A DNA stretch of 64,000 nt from Hydrogenophilales bacterium 16-64-46 (GTDB lineage Bacteria; Pseudomonadota; Gammaproteobacteria; Burkholderiales; Thiobacillaceae), in contig NCGY01000003.1 in assembly GCA_002281775.1 (NCBI GenBank), forward strand, positions 48,696-112,695. Direction: 5' to 3'. The stretch's first letter is position 1; every line of letters starts with the position of its first letter. Positions 56,526 to 64,000 of the stretch are shown piece after piece. The notes under the pieces are model-generated. The model was not told the origin of the DNA, searched no databases, and saw only the letters and a program-made list of their open reading frames with translations. Position numbers and translations under genes: made by a program.

Positions 56526-57973
56526 GACGAGCAGCTTACCTCAATCCGGCGGGCCCAGTCCGGTGGCTCGGTGGCGTAGGCCGCGAATTCCGGCTGGTCG
56601 TCGTAGGGGCGCGCCAGCAGGGCGTGCAGGCGCGCCACTTCGCTGTAGTCGCGTTCGTCGGCGGCGCGGCGGATGGCGGTTTCGGCGAGATGGTTGCGCA
56701 GGATGTATCTGGGATTGACGGCGCGCATGGCCAGCCGGCGTTCGGCATCCGGCACGCCGGCGTCGCGCAGCGCACCCGCGTAGCGCAGTGCCCAGAAGTC
56801 GTAGGCGTCACGGTCGAGGAAGAGGTCGCGAACGGCCGCGTTGGTCGCACCGGGCGTGCTGTCAAAGTCGCACAGGCGGCGGAAGAAGATCGTGTAATCG
56901 ACGTGGTTGGCGGCCAGCAGCTTGAGCAGATCGAGGAGGAGGCTCAGGGTGTCGCTGCCCGTTGTCAGCCCGAGCTTGGCCGCCATGCGCGCCACGTAGG
57001 CGCGGCTGAAGATCTGCGGATAATCTTGGATCGCGGCGGAGGCGGCATCCACCGAAATCAGCGGCACCAGCGCCTGCGCGAGCTTGGTCACGTTCCACGC
57101 GCCCACGTCGGGCTGCTGGTCGAAGGCATAGCGGCCGTGGGTATCGGAATGGTTGCAGACGAAGCCGGGATCGAAGGCGTCGAGGAAGCCGAAGGGGCCG
57201 TAGTCGAGCGTGAGCCCGAGGATGGACATGTTGTCGGTGTTCATCACGCCGTGCGCAAAGCCCACCGCCTGCCAGTCGGCCATGAGCTCGGCGGTGCGCT
57301 TCGCCACTTCGTGCAGGAGGACGGGATAGGGGTCGGCCAGCCCGGCGAACTGCGGGTAGTAGCGGCGGATGACGTAGTCGGCCAGGATGCGGATGGGCTC
57401 GGTCTGGTTGCGGTAGAAGAAGACCTCGAAGGAGCCGAAGCGGACGAAGCTGGGGGCGAGCCGGGTGACCAGCGCAGCGGTTTCCTCGTCTTCGCGGTAC
57501 ACCGGCAGCGGGCTGCCCACCAGCGCGAGCGCGCGCGTGGTGGGAATGCCGAGCGCGTGCATGGCTTCGGAGCAGAGGAATTCGCGGATGCTGGAGCGCA
57601 GTACGGCACGGCCGTCGCCGCCGCGCGAGTAGGGTGTGCGGCCGCCGCCCTTGATCTGCATCTCCCAACCCTTGGTCTCGCCCAGGAGCATTGCGCGGCC
57701 GTCGCCGAGCTGCGGCACGAAGTGGCCGAACTGGTGGCCGGCGTAGAGCGCGGCCACCGGCTCCATGCCGGGCAGAACGCGGTTGCCGGCCAGCACCTCG
57801 ATCAGCTCGGGGTGGTGGAGGGCGTCGGCGTCGAGTCCCAGCAGGGCCAGTGCGTCCGGGCTATGGCAGACGAGGGTGGGATCGGGCACGGGCGTGGCCT
57901 GCACGCGGGAAAAAAAGCTGTCGGGCAGGCGCGCGAAGCCGTTGTCGAAAACGAGGTCGTGATGGCTGGGCAT
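56522..57973 (-). CDS. selO: SelO/YdiU protein adenylyltransferase
   Basis: SelO is a pseudokinase-fold enzyme that transfers AMP to protein hydroxyl groups and is linked to redox stress. The 483-aa protein has the ATP-site segments QIKGGGRTPYSRGGDGRAVL and GVMNTDNMSILG, the metal motif DYGPFGFLDAF, and the C-terminal VSCSS, where the Cys matches the selenocysteine position of eukaryotic SelO. The length equals that of E. coli YdiU. It is the first gene of a two-gene leftward unit. Confidence 0.95.
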   Translation of the reverse strand: MPSHHDLVFDNGFARLPDSFFSRVQATPVPDPTLVCHSPDALALLGLDADALHHPELIEVLAGNRVLPGMEPVAALYAGHQFGHFVPQLGDGRAMLLGETKGWEMQIKGGGRTPYSRGGDGRAVLRSSIREFLCSEAMHALGIPTTRALALVGSPLPVYREDEETAALVTRLAPSFVRFGSFEVFFYRNQTEPIRILADYVIRRYYPQFAGLADPYPVLLHEVAKRTAELMADWQAVGFAHGVMNTDNMSILGLTLDYGPFGFLDAFDPGFVCNHSDTHGRYAFDQQPDVGAWNVTKLAQALVPLISVDAASAAIQDYPQIFSRAYVARMAAKLGLTTGSDTLSLLLDLLKLLAANHVDYTIFFRRLCDFDSTPGATNAAVRDLFLDRDAYDFWALRYAGALRDAGVPDAERRLAMRAVNPRYILRNHLAETAIRRAADERDYSEVARLHALLARPYDDQPEFAAYATEPPDWARRIEVSCSS

Positions 57974-58058
57974 TACGGCATTGTAGGGGTTTGTAAGGAC
58001 GGTGCGACCCGGCCGACTACAAGGTCAACCCCGCACGATCAACCCACAGGAGACTCCC

Positions 58059-58523
58059 ATGAACTGTTCCCCCGCCTGCGCTGCGCGCCCCCTCAATGTG
58101 CTCGATACCGCCGGTGCCTGGCTTGCACTGCTACCGATCCGTTTGCTGCTGGCCTATGAATTCGGCGTGGCCGGCCTGGAAAAGCTGCGCGGCGACAACT
58201 GGTTTGCCGACATCCAGGACGCGTTTCCCTTCCCCTTCAGCCTGGTGCCGGTGGACGTGAGCTGGTTCCTGGCGACCTGGAGCGAGCTCATCGGCGCGGC
58301 CGCGCTGGTGGTGGGCCTGGGCACGCGCTTCTGGGCGGCGGGGCTGATCGTGCTGGACATCGTCGCCTGGGTGTCGGTGCACGGTGGCAATGGCTACAAC
58401 GTCTGCGACAACGGCTACAAGCTGCCGCTGATGTACCTGACGATGCTCGTACCCCTGGTGCTGGCGGGCCCCGGCAGGCTGTCGCTCGACCACTGGATCC
58501 GTCGCCGCGTCCTGGGCAGCTGA
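58059..58523 (+). CDS. DoxX-family membrane protein
   Basis: The 154-aa protein has four hydrophobic segments (about 22-40, 68-85, 92-110, 125-142) and the DoxX-like opening LLPIRLLLAYEFGVAGLEKLRG. The DoxX family includes subunits related to the thiosulfate:quinone oxidoreductase of Acidianus, but most bacterial members are general redox-linked membrane proteins. The good AGGAG and the single-gene layout suggest independent expression. It converges on sdhA with 10 nt between stops. Confidence 0.85.
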   Translation: MNCSPACAARPLNVLDTAGAWLALLPIRLLLAYEFGVAGLEKLRGDNWFADIQDAFPFPFSLVPVDVSWFLATWSELIGAAALVVGLGTRFWAAGLIVLDIVAWVSVHGGNGYNVCDNGYKLPLMYLTMLVPLVLAGPGRLSLDHWIRRRVLGS

Positions 58524-58533
58524 GCCGTCTACC

Positions 58534-60288
58534 TCAGTACTGCCTGGCCCCGGGCTTGACCGGGGCGACCGTCAGGGGTTTCAGGCGTACCGGTTTGCTG
58601 TCGGCCTGGTCGTTCACCCGCGTATACAGGGTGTGTCTGAGCCAGCGTTCGTCGTCGCGCTGCGGATGGTCTTCGCGGGTGTGCGCGCCGCGACTTTCGG
58701 TCCGGTTCAGCGCCGAGACCAGGGTCGCGCGGGCCACGGCCATGAGGTTTTCCAGCTCCAGTGCCTCGATGCGCGCGGTATTGAAGACCCGGCTGGTGTC
58801 CGACACGCCGGCATGCTCAAGACGTGTAGCCAGGACATCGAGTTTGGCCAGTCCCGCACGCAGGCTGGCGTCGGTGCGGAATACGCCGCAGTGCGCCTGC
58901 ATGGCGCGACGCAGCGCGTCGCCGATGGCCGCCACCCGTTCGCTGCCGGGGCGCGACCAGCGCGCCAGCCGTGCCAGGCTGGCGTCGGCGGCGTCGGCCG
59001 GCAGGGGACGCGGATAGGGATGGTCACGCAGGGTGTCGAGCATGTGCCGGCCCGCCGCGCGGCCGAACACGACGAGGTCGAGTAGCGAATTGCCGCCCAG
59101 ACGGTTGGCCCCGTGTACCGACACGCACGCGCACTCGCCCACGGCATAGAGGCCGGGCACGGGCTCTTCCGGGCCGTGGCGCGCAGGCGCGACGACCTGG
59201 CCGTGCAGGTTGGTGGGAATGCCGCCCATCATGTAGTGCGCGGTGGGGGCGACGGGGATGGGTGCAGTGGCCGGATCGACCCCGGCGAAGCGGATCGCGA
59301 GGTCGCGGATACCGGGCAGTTTCGCGGCGATGGCGGCCTCGCCCAGATGGTCGAGCTTGAGGTCGATGAAGTCACCCTGCGGCCCGCAACCGCGTCCTTC
59401 GGCGATCTCGATGGCGATGGCGCGGGCGACCACGTCGCGGCCGGCGAGATCCTTGGCGTGCGGGGCGTAGCGTTCCATGAAGCGTTCGCCGTGCCGGTTG
59501 AGCAGGTAGCCGCCTTCGCCGCGCACGCCTTCGGTGATGAGGCAACCCACGCCGGCGATGCCGGTGGGATGGAACTGCCAGAATTCCATGTCCTGCAGCG
59601 GCAGGCCGGCGCGCAGCACCATGCCGAGGCCGTCGCCGGTGTTGATCAGGGCATTGCTGCTGTTGTGGTACACGCGCCCCGCCCCGCCGGTGGCGAGCAG
59701 GGTGGTGCGTGCCTCGATCAGCACGGGTTCGCCGGTTTCGATGCCGAGGGCGCTGACGCCCAGGCAATAGCCCTCGGCGTCGCGTATCAGATCGAGCGCG
59801 AAGTACTCGTCGAAAAAATGGGTGCGTGCGGCCAGGTTCTGCTGGTACAGCGTGTGCAACAGCGCGTGGCCGGTGCGGTCTGCGGCGGCGCAGGTGCGCG
59901 TGGCCTGCTCGCCGCCGCAATGCTTGGATTGCCCGCCGAAGGGGCGTTGATAGATTTTCCCGTCCGGCAGACGGGAAAAGGGCAGGCCCATGTGCTCCAG
60001 TTCATAGACGGCGCTGGTCGCCTCGCGGCACATGAATTCAATCGCGTCCTGGTCACCCAGCCAGTCGCCCCCCTTCACCGTGTCGTAGAAATGCCACTCC
60101 CAGCGGTCTTCATCCACATTGCCGAGCGCGGCGGTGATGCCGCCCTGCGCGGAGACCGTGTGCGAGCGCGTGGGAAACACCTTCGAGACCACGGCCACCG
60201 TGTAGTCCGAACGGGCAAGCTGCAAGGCTGCGCGCAGGCCGGCACCGCCGCCGCCGATGATGAGCGCGTCGAAGCGTCGCCGGTTCAT
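58534..60288 (-). CDS. sdhA: Succinate dehydrogenase flavoprotein subunit
   Basis: SdhA oxidises succinate to fumarate with covalent FAD. The 584-aa protein has the Rossmann start [15 protein letters not shown], the flavinylated histidine region [12 protein letters not shown], catalytic FHPTGIAG and the C-terminal [13 protein letters not shown]. The start is the ATG overlapping sdhD (ATGA). Normally sdhB follows in the order sdhCDAB; here the next gene is the convergent doxX, so the iron-sulfur subunit is not encoded at this locus. Confidence 0.95.
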   Translation of the reverse strand: MNRRRFDALIIGGGGAGLRAALQLARSDYTVAVVSKVFPTRSHTVSAQGGITAALGNVDEDRWEWHFYDTVKGGDWLGDQDAIEFMCREATSAVYELEHMGLPFSRLPDGKIYQRPFGGQSKHCGGEQATRTCAAADRTGHALLHTLYQQNLAARTHFFDEYFALDLIRDAEGYCLGVSALGIETGEPVLIEARTTLLATGGAGRVYHNSSNALINTGDGLGMVLRAGLPLQDMEFWQFHPTGIAGVGCLITEGVRGEGGYLLNRHGERFMERYAPHAKDLAGRDVVARAIAIEIAEGRGCGPQGDFIDLKLDHLGEAAIAAKLPGIRDLAIRFAGVDPATAPIPVAPTAHYMMGGIPTNLHGQVVAPARHGPEEPVPGLYAVGECACVSVHGANRLGGNSLLDLVVFGRAAGRHMLDTLRDHPYPRPLPADAADASLARLARWSRPGSERVAAIGDALRRAMQAHCGVFRTDASLRAGLAKLDVLATRLEHAGVSDTSRVFNTARIEALELENLMAVARATLVSALNRTESRGAHTREDHPQRDDERWLRHTLYTRVNDQADSKPVRLKPLTVAPVKPGARQY

Positions 60289-60629
60289 GCCGGCCGCCAC
60301 AGGGCCGCAATCAGCCCGGCCACGCTCGCGACCAGAACGGCGAGCACGCAGACGTCAAGCAGCAGCCGCACTGCCAGGGGCCTGACGTAATCCATCAGGA
60401 TGTCGCGCATCCCGACCCACGCATGCAGCGCCAGCGCCAGCGCCGCGAACACCCAGCCCAGCCTGACCCAGACCGGTGCGAACAGCGCCTGCCAGCCGGC
60501 ATGGTCGACCGGCACGGCCAGCGCCACCCGCAGCAGCAGCAGTGGCAGCACAATCGCCAGTATCCAGGCCGTGCCGCGCTGCACCAGCCAGGCCAGGGTG
60601 CCGCTGTGTGCGCTACCGAGGGCTTTCAT
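60285..60629 (-). CDS. sdhD: Succinate dehydrogenase membrane anchor SdhD
   Basis: The 114-aa protein has three transmembrane helices (about 20-38, 52-76, 88-110) and the conserved [13 protein letters not shown] motif of the D subunit, with the quinone-site Asp-Tyr pair. It overlaps sdhC upstream and sdhA downstream by 4 nt each. The start [10 protein letters not shown] is preferred over MAARMK. Confidence 0.9.
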   Translation of the reverse strand: MKALGSAHSGTLAWLVQRGTAWILAIVLPLLLLRVALAVPVDHAGWQALFAPVWVRLGWVFAALALALHAWVGMRDILMDYVRPLAVRLLLDVCVLAVLVASVAGLIAALWRPA

Positions 60630-61003
60630 CCGGGCAGCCACAGAGCGAGCAAGAGCGCGGCGACGAGCGATGCGGCGACGACGGCTTGCGCACTGCGTTG
60701 CGCGGCCTGCCGTTCCAGGCCCCGGTGCGCGTCCATCGCCAGATGCCGCAGACCAGCCAGAAGATGGAACACGAAGCCCGCGAACACCCCGATCATCGCG
60801 AGCCGTCCCCGGGGGCTGGCGGCCAGCGCTGCCAGCGCGTCGAACGCGTGCTCGCTGTGCAGCGACACCGTCAGGCCCCAGACGCCGAGCGGCAGCAGCG
60901 CGAACAGCAACAGGCCGGAAAGGCGATGCAGGATCGACACCCAGCCGGGCAGGGGCAGATGCAGGCGCAGCAGATCGAGATAGACCGGACGCTTGGTGGA
61001 CAT
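60626..61003 (-). CDS. sdhC: Succinate dehydrogenase cytochrome b556 subunit
   Basis: The 125-aa protein carries the family's N-terminal signature RPVYLDLLRLHLPLPGWVSILHR, three helices, and the haem-ligating histidine in FHLLAGLRHLAMDAH. It is the first gene of the leftward sdhC-sdhD-sdhA operon. About 110 bp separate it from the nnr gene upstream. Confidence 0.92.
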   Translation of the reverse strand: MSTKRPVYLDLLRLHLPLPGWVSILHRLSGLLLFALLPLGVWGLTVSLHSEHAFDALAALAASPRGRLAMIGVFAGFVFHLLAGLRHLAMDAHRGLERQAAQRSAQAVVAASLVAALLLALWLPG

Positions 61004-61112
61004 GGACGATAAATGAAGCGGTCAGGGACGGGATATTGAATCGCCCCTATGGTATGCCAAGCCCGTGCGGCCGGGTAAGCAGCGCGGACAGCGGCCGGCG
61101 GGCAGGGCGGGT

Positions 61113-62510
61113 TCACGGCTCGCAGCCGTGCCGCCACACCGCGGCTTCGAGTGCGTCGCCCGCCGCCATGCCCTGCGCCAGCAGCGCGGCGGCGATCCCG
61201 GTGAGACGGTCGCCCGAGCCCGCCTGGGCGAGATTCGGGCCGCCCGTGGTGTTGATGGCGTAGCGGCCGCGTGGATGCGCGATCACCGTGCCTGCGCCCT
61301 TGAGGGCCACGTGCGCGCCAAAGCGGGTGGACAGTACGGTTGCCGCCGCGATGCGGTCGGCCTGCACGGCAGCGGTGTCGCAGCCGAGCAGGCGCGCGGC
61401 TTCGCCGGGGTGCGGCGTGAGCAGGGTCGGCCCCGTGCGCTGCGCGGCGACTTCCGCCAGCGCCGCGTCACCCGCCAGCAGGTTGAGCGCATCGGCATCG
61501 AGCACCAGCGTGCAGGGCGTGGCAAGCGCGACTGCCAACAGCGCGCGGGCGGTCGCGGTCTGGCCCAGCCCGGGGCCGATGGCCAGCATCGTCAGCGCCT
61601 GGCCGACCAGGCTTTCCGGCGTGGCGAACATCAGGCGCGGCTCGCCGGTGTCCACCGCCACGCGCGTGTCCAGCACGCCCAGAGTGACCAGGCCCGCGCC
61701 GTGCGCCAGTGCCGCGCGGCCGGCGATGAGCGCCGCACCCACCATGCCGGGCGCGCCGCCGACCACGCCGGCGTGGCCGAACAGGCCCTTGTGGCTGTTG
61801 CGTGGGCGCGGCGGCAGGTGGTGACGTGGTTCCAGCCGTGTGAGCGCGAAGCCGGGGGCGTCGCTCGCGACCACGCCCAGCGTGTCGACGAACACTGCTC
61901 CTGCGTAGTCCGGCCCGTCCGCCGTCAGGAGGCCGGGCTTCGCGCCGAGAAACGTCAGCGTCACGTCTGCGCGCATGGCAATGCCGCGTATCTGGCCGGT
62001 ATCCGCGTCCAGCCCGCTCGGTACGTCCAGCGCCAGACGCGGGCAGGCGAGCGCGTTGGCCTGCGCGATCCACTGTGCGTCGATGCCGGTCACCTCGCGC
62101 GCGAGTCCCGCGCCGAAGAGGCCGTCGATCAGCAGGCAGAAATTCTGGCTTGCCGGAAAGGCCGACAGGCAACGGCCGCCCGCGGCGATCCAGGCTGCGC
62201 GGGCGTGCGCGGCGTCCGGCGGCAGTCTGGCCGGGTCGGCACGGCTCGCCACCACCACGCGAAGGCCGCGCGCCGCCAGCCGCCGTGCCGCGACGAACGC
62301 ATCGCCGCCGTTGTTGCCCGGCCCGGCGAGCACCAGCACCGGCGCGCCGGTGTCGTGCGCCAGCGTGGCCGCGTACTCCGCCGCCGCCGCGCCCGCCTTC
62401 TCCATCAGCGCGTCGTCGGGATGGGCAGCCCGCCAGGTTTGTTCCATCGCGCGGATTGCCGCAGCGGGGTAGAGCGGCGGCGAGATCAGGTCGGCGAGCG
62501 GAGTGGGCAT
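61113..62510 (-). CDS. nnr: Bifunctional NAD(P)HX epimerase/dehydratase
   Basis: The protein repairs hydrated NAD(P)H. The 465-aa chain joins an N-terminal YjeF_N epimerase domain (VLAGPGNNGGDAFVAARRLAARG, about 1-205) to a C-terminal ribokinase-like dehydratase (KGLFGHAGVVGGAPGM to NLAQAGSGDRLTGIAAAL, with the catalytic Asp). It ends abruptly after AVWRHGCEP; relatives usually continue about 25-40 residues with a helix and a final leucine-rich motif. A point or indel change near 61113 is likely. The start MPTPLADLISPPLYP excludes a longer frame that runs into the integrase relic. Confidence 0.92.
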   Translation of the reverse strand: MPTPLADLISPPLYPAAAIRAMEQTWRAAHPDDALMEKAGAAAAEYAATLAHDTGAPVLVLAGPGNNGGDAFVAARRLAARGLRVVVASRADPARLPPDAAHARAAWIAAGGRCLSAFPASQNFCLLIDGLFGAGLAREVTGIDAQWIAQANALACPRLALDVPSGLDADTGQIRGIAMRADVTLTFLGAKPGLLTADGPDYAGAVFVDTLGVVASDAPGFALTRLEPRHHLPPRPRNSHKGLFGHAGVVGGAPGMVGAALIAGRAALAHGAGLVTLGVLDTRVAVDTGEPRLMFATPESLVGQALTMLAIGPGLGQTATARALLAVALATPCTLVLDADALNLLAGDAALAEVAAQRTGPTLLTPHPGEAARLLGCDTAAVQADRIAAATVLSTRFGAHVALKGAGTVIAHPRGRYAINTTGGPNLAQAGSGDRLTGIAAALLAQGMAAGDALEAAVWRHGCEP

Positions 62511-62511
62511 C

Positions 62512-62815
62512 GATGCAAGGGCCGGGATACGGGCAGAAACCAGCGATCCAACGGGTCCACGAACCTGCGTCCGCTCTGGTTCGGTACGTGAGTGCGGATC
62601 ATGGTCATCGCCACGGCCTTCACCCGTATGCGCATCCCCGTGCCATAGAGCAAGGCTACGATCAGCCCCATCGTCCCCGAGGTCGCCGCCAGTAAGCGCC
62701 GCATCCAGTCGACGTAAGCCTTCTCGGTACACAGGCTGTAATGGTGCAAGCGGATTTCGGCCCGCATCCGGTCGAGCAGCTGGGGAGAATCCTGAGACGC
62801 CAGGCGAGCTTTCAT
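62512..62815 (-). pseudogene. intI: Integron integrase (IntI) relic
   Basis: The reading frame is open but collapsed. An N-terminal tyrosine-recombinase segment (QLLDRMRAEIRLHHYSLCTE then KAYVDWMRR) is fused directly to the start of the catalytic domain (GLIVALLYGTGMRI), a RVKAV fragment, and the C-terminal stretch AMTMIRTHVPNQSGRRFVDP. In intact IntI these lie far apart: most of the core, the HxxR box and the integron-specific insert are deleted, and the catalytic Tyr of TTMIYTHV is replaced by Arg. It cannot be an active integrase. Cassettes of an integron would lie upstream of it, at higher coordinates, where the toxin-antitoxin pair is found. Confidence 0.85.
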
Positions 62816-63122
62816 CCGTGGAATTTTAGGTTTGCCCATATCAGCGGGCAAGGCGTAGAGTTCAAAATAACCAGATACCACTCTGAGGGTAGAACCAAAT
62901 GAGCGCATATCTCATATCAAGCAATTTATCTCAGAAAATGCAGTAGCTGCCTAACGAATCGCTTCGAGAGGGACCCTCCAATAACGTGTTGCAGCGGGCA
63001 TTGGGCCCGTCGGCCATTTTTTGCTTCCGCAAACAGTCGTCGCCTCAAATACCGCTGGACATAGGCGTTTGGCGTCCCGGAACAGTGGTGACAATAGGCA
63101 CACGGAAGCGTAAGATGATTTG
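62816..63122. other. Non-coding interval between integrase relic and toxin gene
   Basis: About 300 bp with no supportable gene. GCCTAAC at 62949-62955 matches the RYYYAAC core of an integron attC site (GTTAGGC on the other strand), and GTTTGGC near 63069-63075 could be a degenerate partner core about 120 bp away. Pairing between the two halves is poor, so a decayed or recombined site is the most that can be claimed. A short CGGGC...GCCCG hairpin occurs near 62978. Confidence 0.35.
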
Positions 63123-63416
63123 GTGAAGCCATTTCGCTGGAACGTCGAGAAGAATGAAACGCTCACGTCTGAGCGGGGGATTTCGTTTGAGAGCATCGTG
63201 GTCGCCATCGAGTCCGGTGGCCTGCTGGACGTTCTGGCGCACCCGAATCAGGCGAAATATCCGAAGCAGCGGGTTCTCGTCGTCGCTTGCGACAACTACG
63301 CGTACCTGGTGCCGTTCGTCGAGGAGGAAAACTATTTCTTTCTCAAGACCGTGATCCCGAGCCGTAAGGCTAGCCGGGACTATCTGAATCAAGGTGAAGC
63401 CGATGCCGAAAATTGA
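63123..63416 (+). CDS. BrnT-like toxin
   Basis: The 97-aa protein resembles BrnT/DUF497-type ribonuclease toxins: FRWNVEKNETLTSERGISFE at the N-terminus, then GGLLDVLAHPNQ, RVLVVACDNYAYLVPFV and a C-terminal FLKTVIPSRKASRDYL. The start is GTG (VKPFRW); a TTG codon directly before it is in frame. The downstream RHH-like gene begins 14 nt before its stop. Toxin-first order is the BrnTA arrangement. It would act on RNA or translation when the antitoxin is lost. Confidence 0.82.
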   Translation: MKPFRWNVEKNETLTSERGISFESIVVAIESGGLLDVLAHPNQAKYPKQRVLVVACDNYAYLVPFVEEENYFFLKTVIPSRKASRDYLNQGEADAEN

Positions 63417-63732
63417 TGAATACGAACTCGAGGTGCTGAGCGCCTTCGAGAAAGGCCAACTGAAATCCGTCGCAACGAAAGCCGAACTTGCCAAGTTCAA
63501 GGCTGCCGCACGCGCTACCGCGATCAAGGACCGTCGGGTCAATATTCGCCTGTCTTCTGGTGATCTGAGCGATATTCAGGTCAAGGCCCTGGAGGAGGGG
63601 ATGCCGTACCAGACGCTGATCGCTAGCGTCTTGCACAAGTACGTTACCGGCCGCCTTGCGGAGCGGCCTGATCATGTCACGAGCGCAACTCGCAAGCCCG
63701 CGGCAAAGAGGCGCGCTGCATCAAGCCGCTAA
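63403..63732 (+). CDS. BrnA/CopG-like antitoxin
   Basis: The 109-aa protein is the partner of the preceding toxin. An N-terminal helix (YELEVLSAFEKGQLKSV) is followed by a ribbon-helix-helix type DNA-binding core (RRVNIRLSSGDLSDIQVKAL, then PYQTLIASVLHKYVTGRL). The Lys/Arg-rich C-terminal tail is unusual. AAGGTG lies about 7 nt before the ATG; a GTG 9 nt upstream is in frame. Such proteins neutralise the toxin and repress their own promoter. Confidence 0.83.
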   Translation: MPKIDEYELEVLSAFEKGQLKSVATKAELAKFKAAARATAIKDRRVNIRLSSGDLSDIQVKALEEGMPYQTLIASVLHKYVTGRLAERPDHVTSATRKPAAKRRAASSR

Positions 63733-63851
63733 TCTAGCGCCTTGCCTCGGATGATCCGGGGTCGATGGGCATGCCTGCGGGCGATCCCTGGCGTCATGCT
63801 GGAGTTTGTGTGGCAGAAACTGTGCAATGGTTCCAACCTTAAGGTAATGAA

Positions 63852-64000
63852 ATGAAACGCGCCCTGTCCATCTTGCTAATCCTCTCCGTTACCGGTTGCG
63901 TCTCCCTTCACCCGGGCGGGCCGTCGGGCGGAACGGCGTTGGTCTGCCACAAGGGCAAGAAAACGATGGAGCTTCCGCGCGAGGCGGTTCAGGGGCACCT
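63852..64000 (+). CDS. Partial small lipoprotein with CHKGKKT motif
   Basis: Only the first 49 codons are inside the window. The start MKRALSILLILSVTGC is a lipoprotein signal with lipobox SVTGC, followed by a Gly/Pro linker and LVCHKGKKTMELPREAVQGHL. The CHKGKKT...HL pattern occurs in many short exported proteins of unknown function. AAGG upstream (TTAAGGTAATGAA) may be the ribosome site. Confidence 0.7.
   Translation, partial: MKRALSILLILSVTGCVSLHPGGPSGGTALVCHKGKKTMELPREAVQGH

Noticed and set aside
58059..58523. doxX as thiosulfate:quinone oxidoreductase subunit
   Set aside because: No DoxA-like partner is present and the general DoxX family is broad; kept as DoxX-family only.
62926..63208. 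Two overlapping minus-strand frames between the integrase relic and the toxin gene
   Set aside because: They lie over the putative recombination-site region, show no domain, and look like translated repeat sequence rather than genes.

Overview
The window is about 65% GC and densely packed. Its gene content fits a chemolithoautotrophic sulfur-oxidising betaproteobacterium of the Thiobacillus type. Evidence includes soxX-soxY, a cytoplasmic sulfite dehydrogenase (soeABC), an rhd-tusA-dsrE2 sulfur relay, and a GalT-like enzyme resembling the adenylylsulfate:phosphate adenylyltransferase described from Thiobacillus denitrificans. The core gene order from ndk to rlmB is typical of Betaproteobacteria.

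Layout. (1) 1-14.4 kb is a sulfur-energy region. soxX-soxY read leftward, followed by a BepA-like protease. A rightward run follows: moaC, acyl carrier protein, alpha/beta-hydrolase-like protein, divergent P450, secreted protein and TlpA-type thioredoxin. Next come soeABC, rhd, tusA, dsrE2 and a FadL-type porin, with strong hairpin terminators at 12.3, 12.9 and 14.3 kb. (2) 14.4-19.6 kb reads leftward: pepA, holC, a small unknown and valS. (3) 19.7-27.6 kb holds housekeeping genes: lptF-lptG, a DUF455 ferritin-like protein, a DUF7931-like protein, a ribosomal oxygenase, bcp-slyD, accA and tilS. (4) 27.7-51.7 kb is the ndk-rlmN-pilW-rodZ-ispG-hisS-yfgM-bamB-der-hflX-hflK-hflC-DUF2065-hisZ-purA-tRNA-Leu-rnr-rlmB block. 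It is broken between der and hflX, where hfq usually sits, by two GGDEF-EAL proteins, two tiny genes and the GalT/APAT-like gene. A 300-bp multi-branched foldback element lies between hflC and hisZ. (5) 51.7-62.5 kb holds an AT-richer membrane-protein gene, a RIO kinase-ycaO pair, a TPR protein, selO with a coupled lipoprotein, doxX, sdhCDA without sdhB, and a bifunctional NAD(P)HX repair enzyme. (6) 62.5-64 kb is accessory: an integron-integrase relic, a BrnT/BrnA-like toxin-antitoxin pair and the start of a small lipoprotein.

How the genes may work together (inference). Periplasmic Sox proteins would oxidise thiosulfate. Rhodanese, TusA and DsrE2 would hand sulfane sulfur between cytoplasmic proteins. 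SoeABC would oxidise sulfite at the membrane, using molybdenum cofactor that needs MoaC. The GalT-like enzyme may act on adenylylsulfate in the indirect sulfite route. The least explained parts are the ACP-hydrolase-P450 cassette, the structured element before hisZ, and the block in the hfq position.
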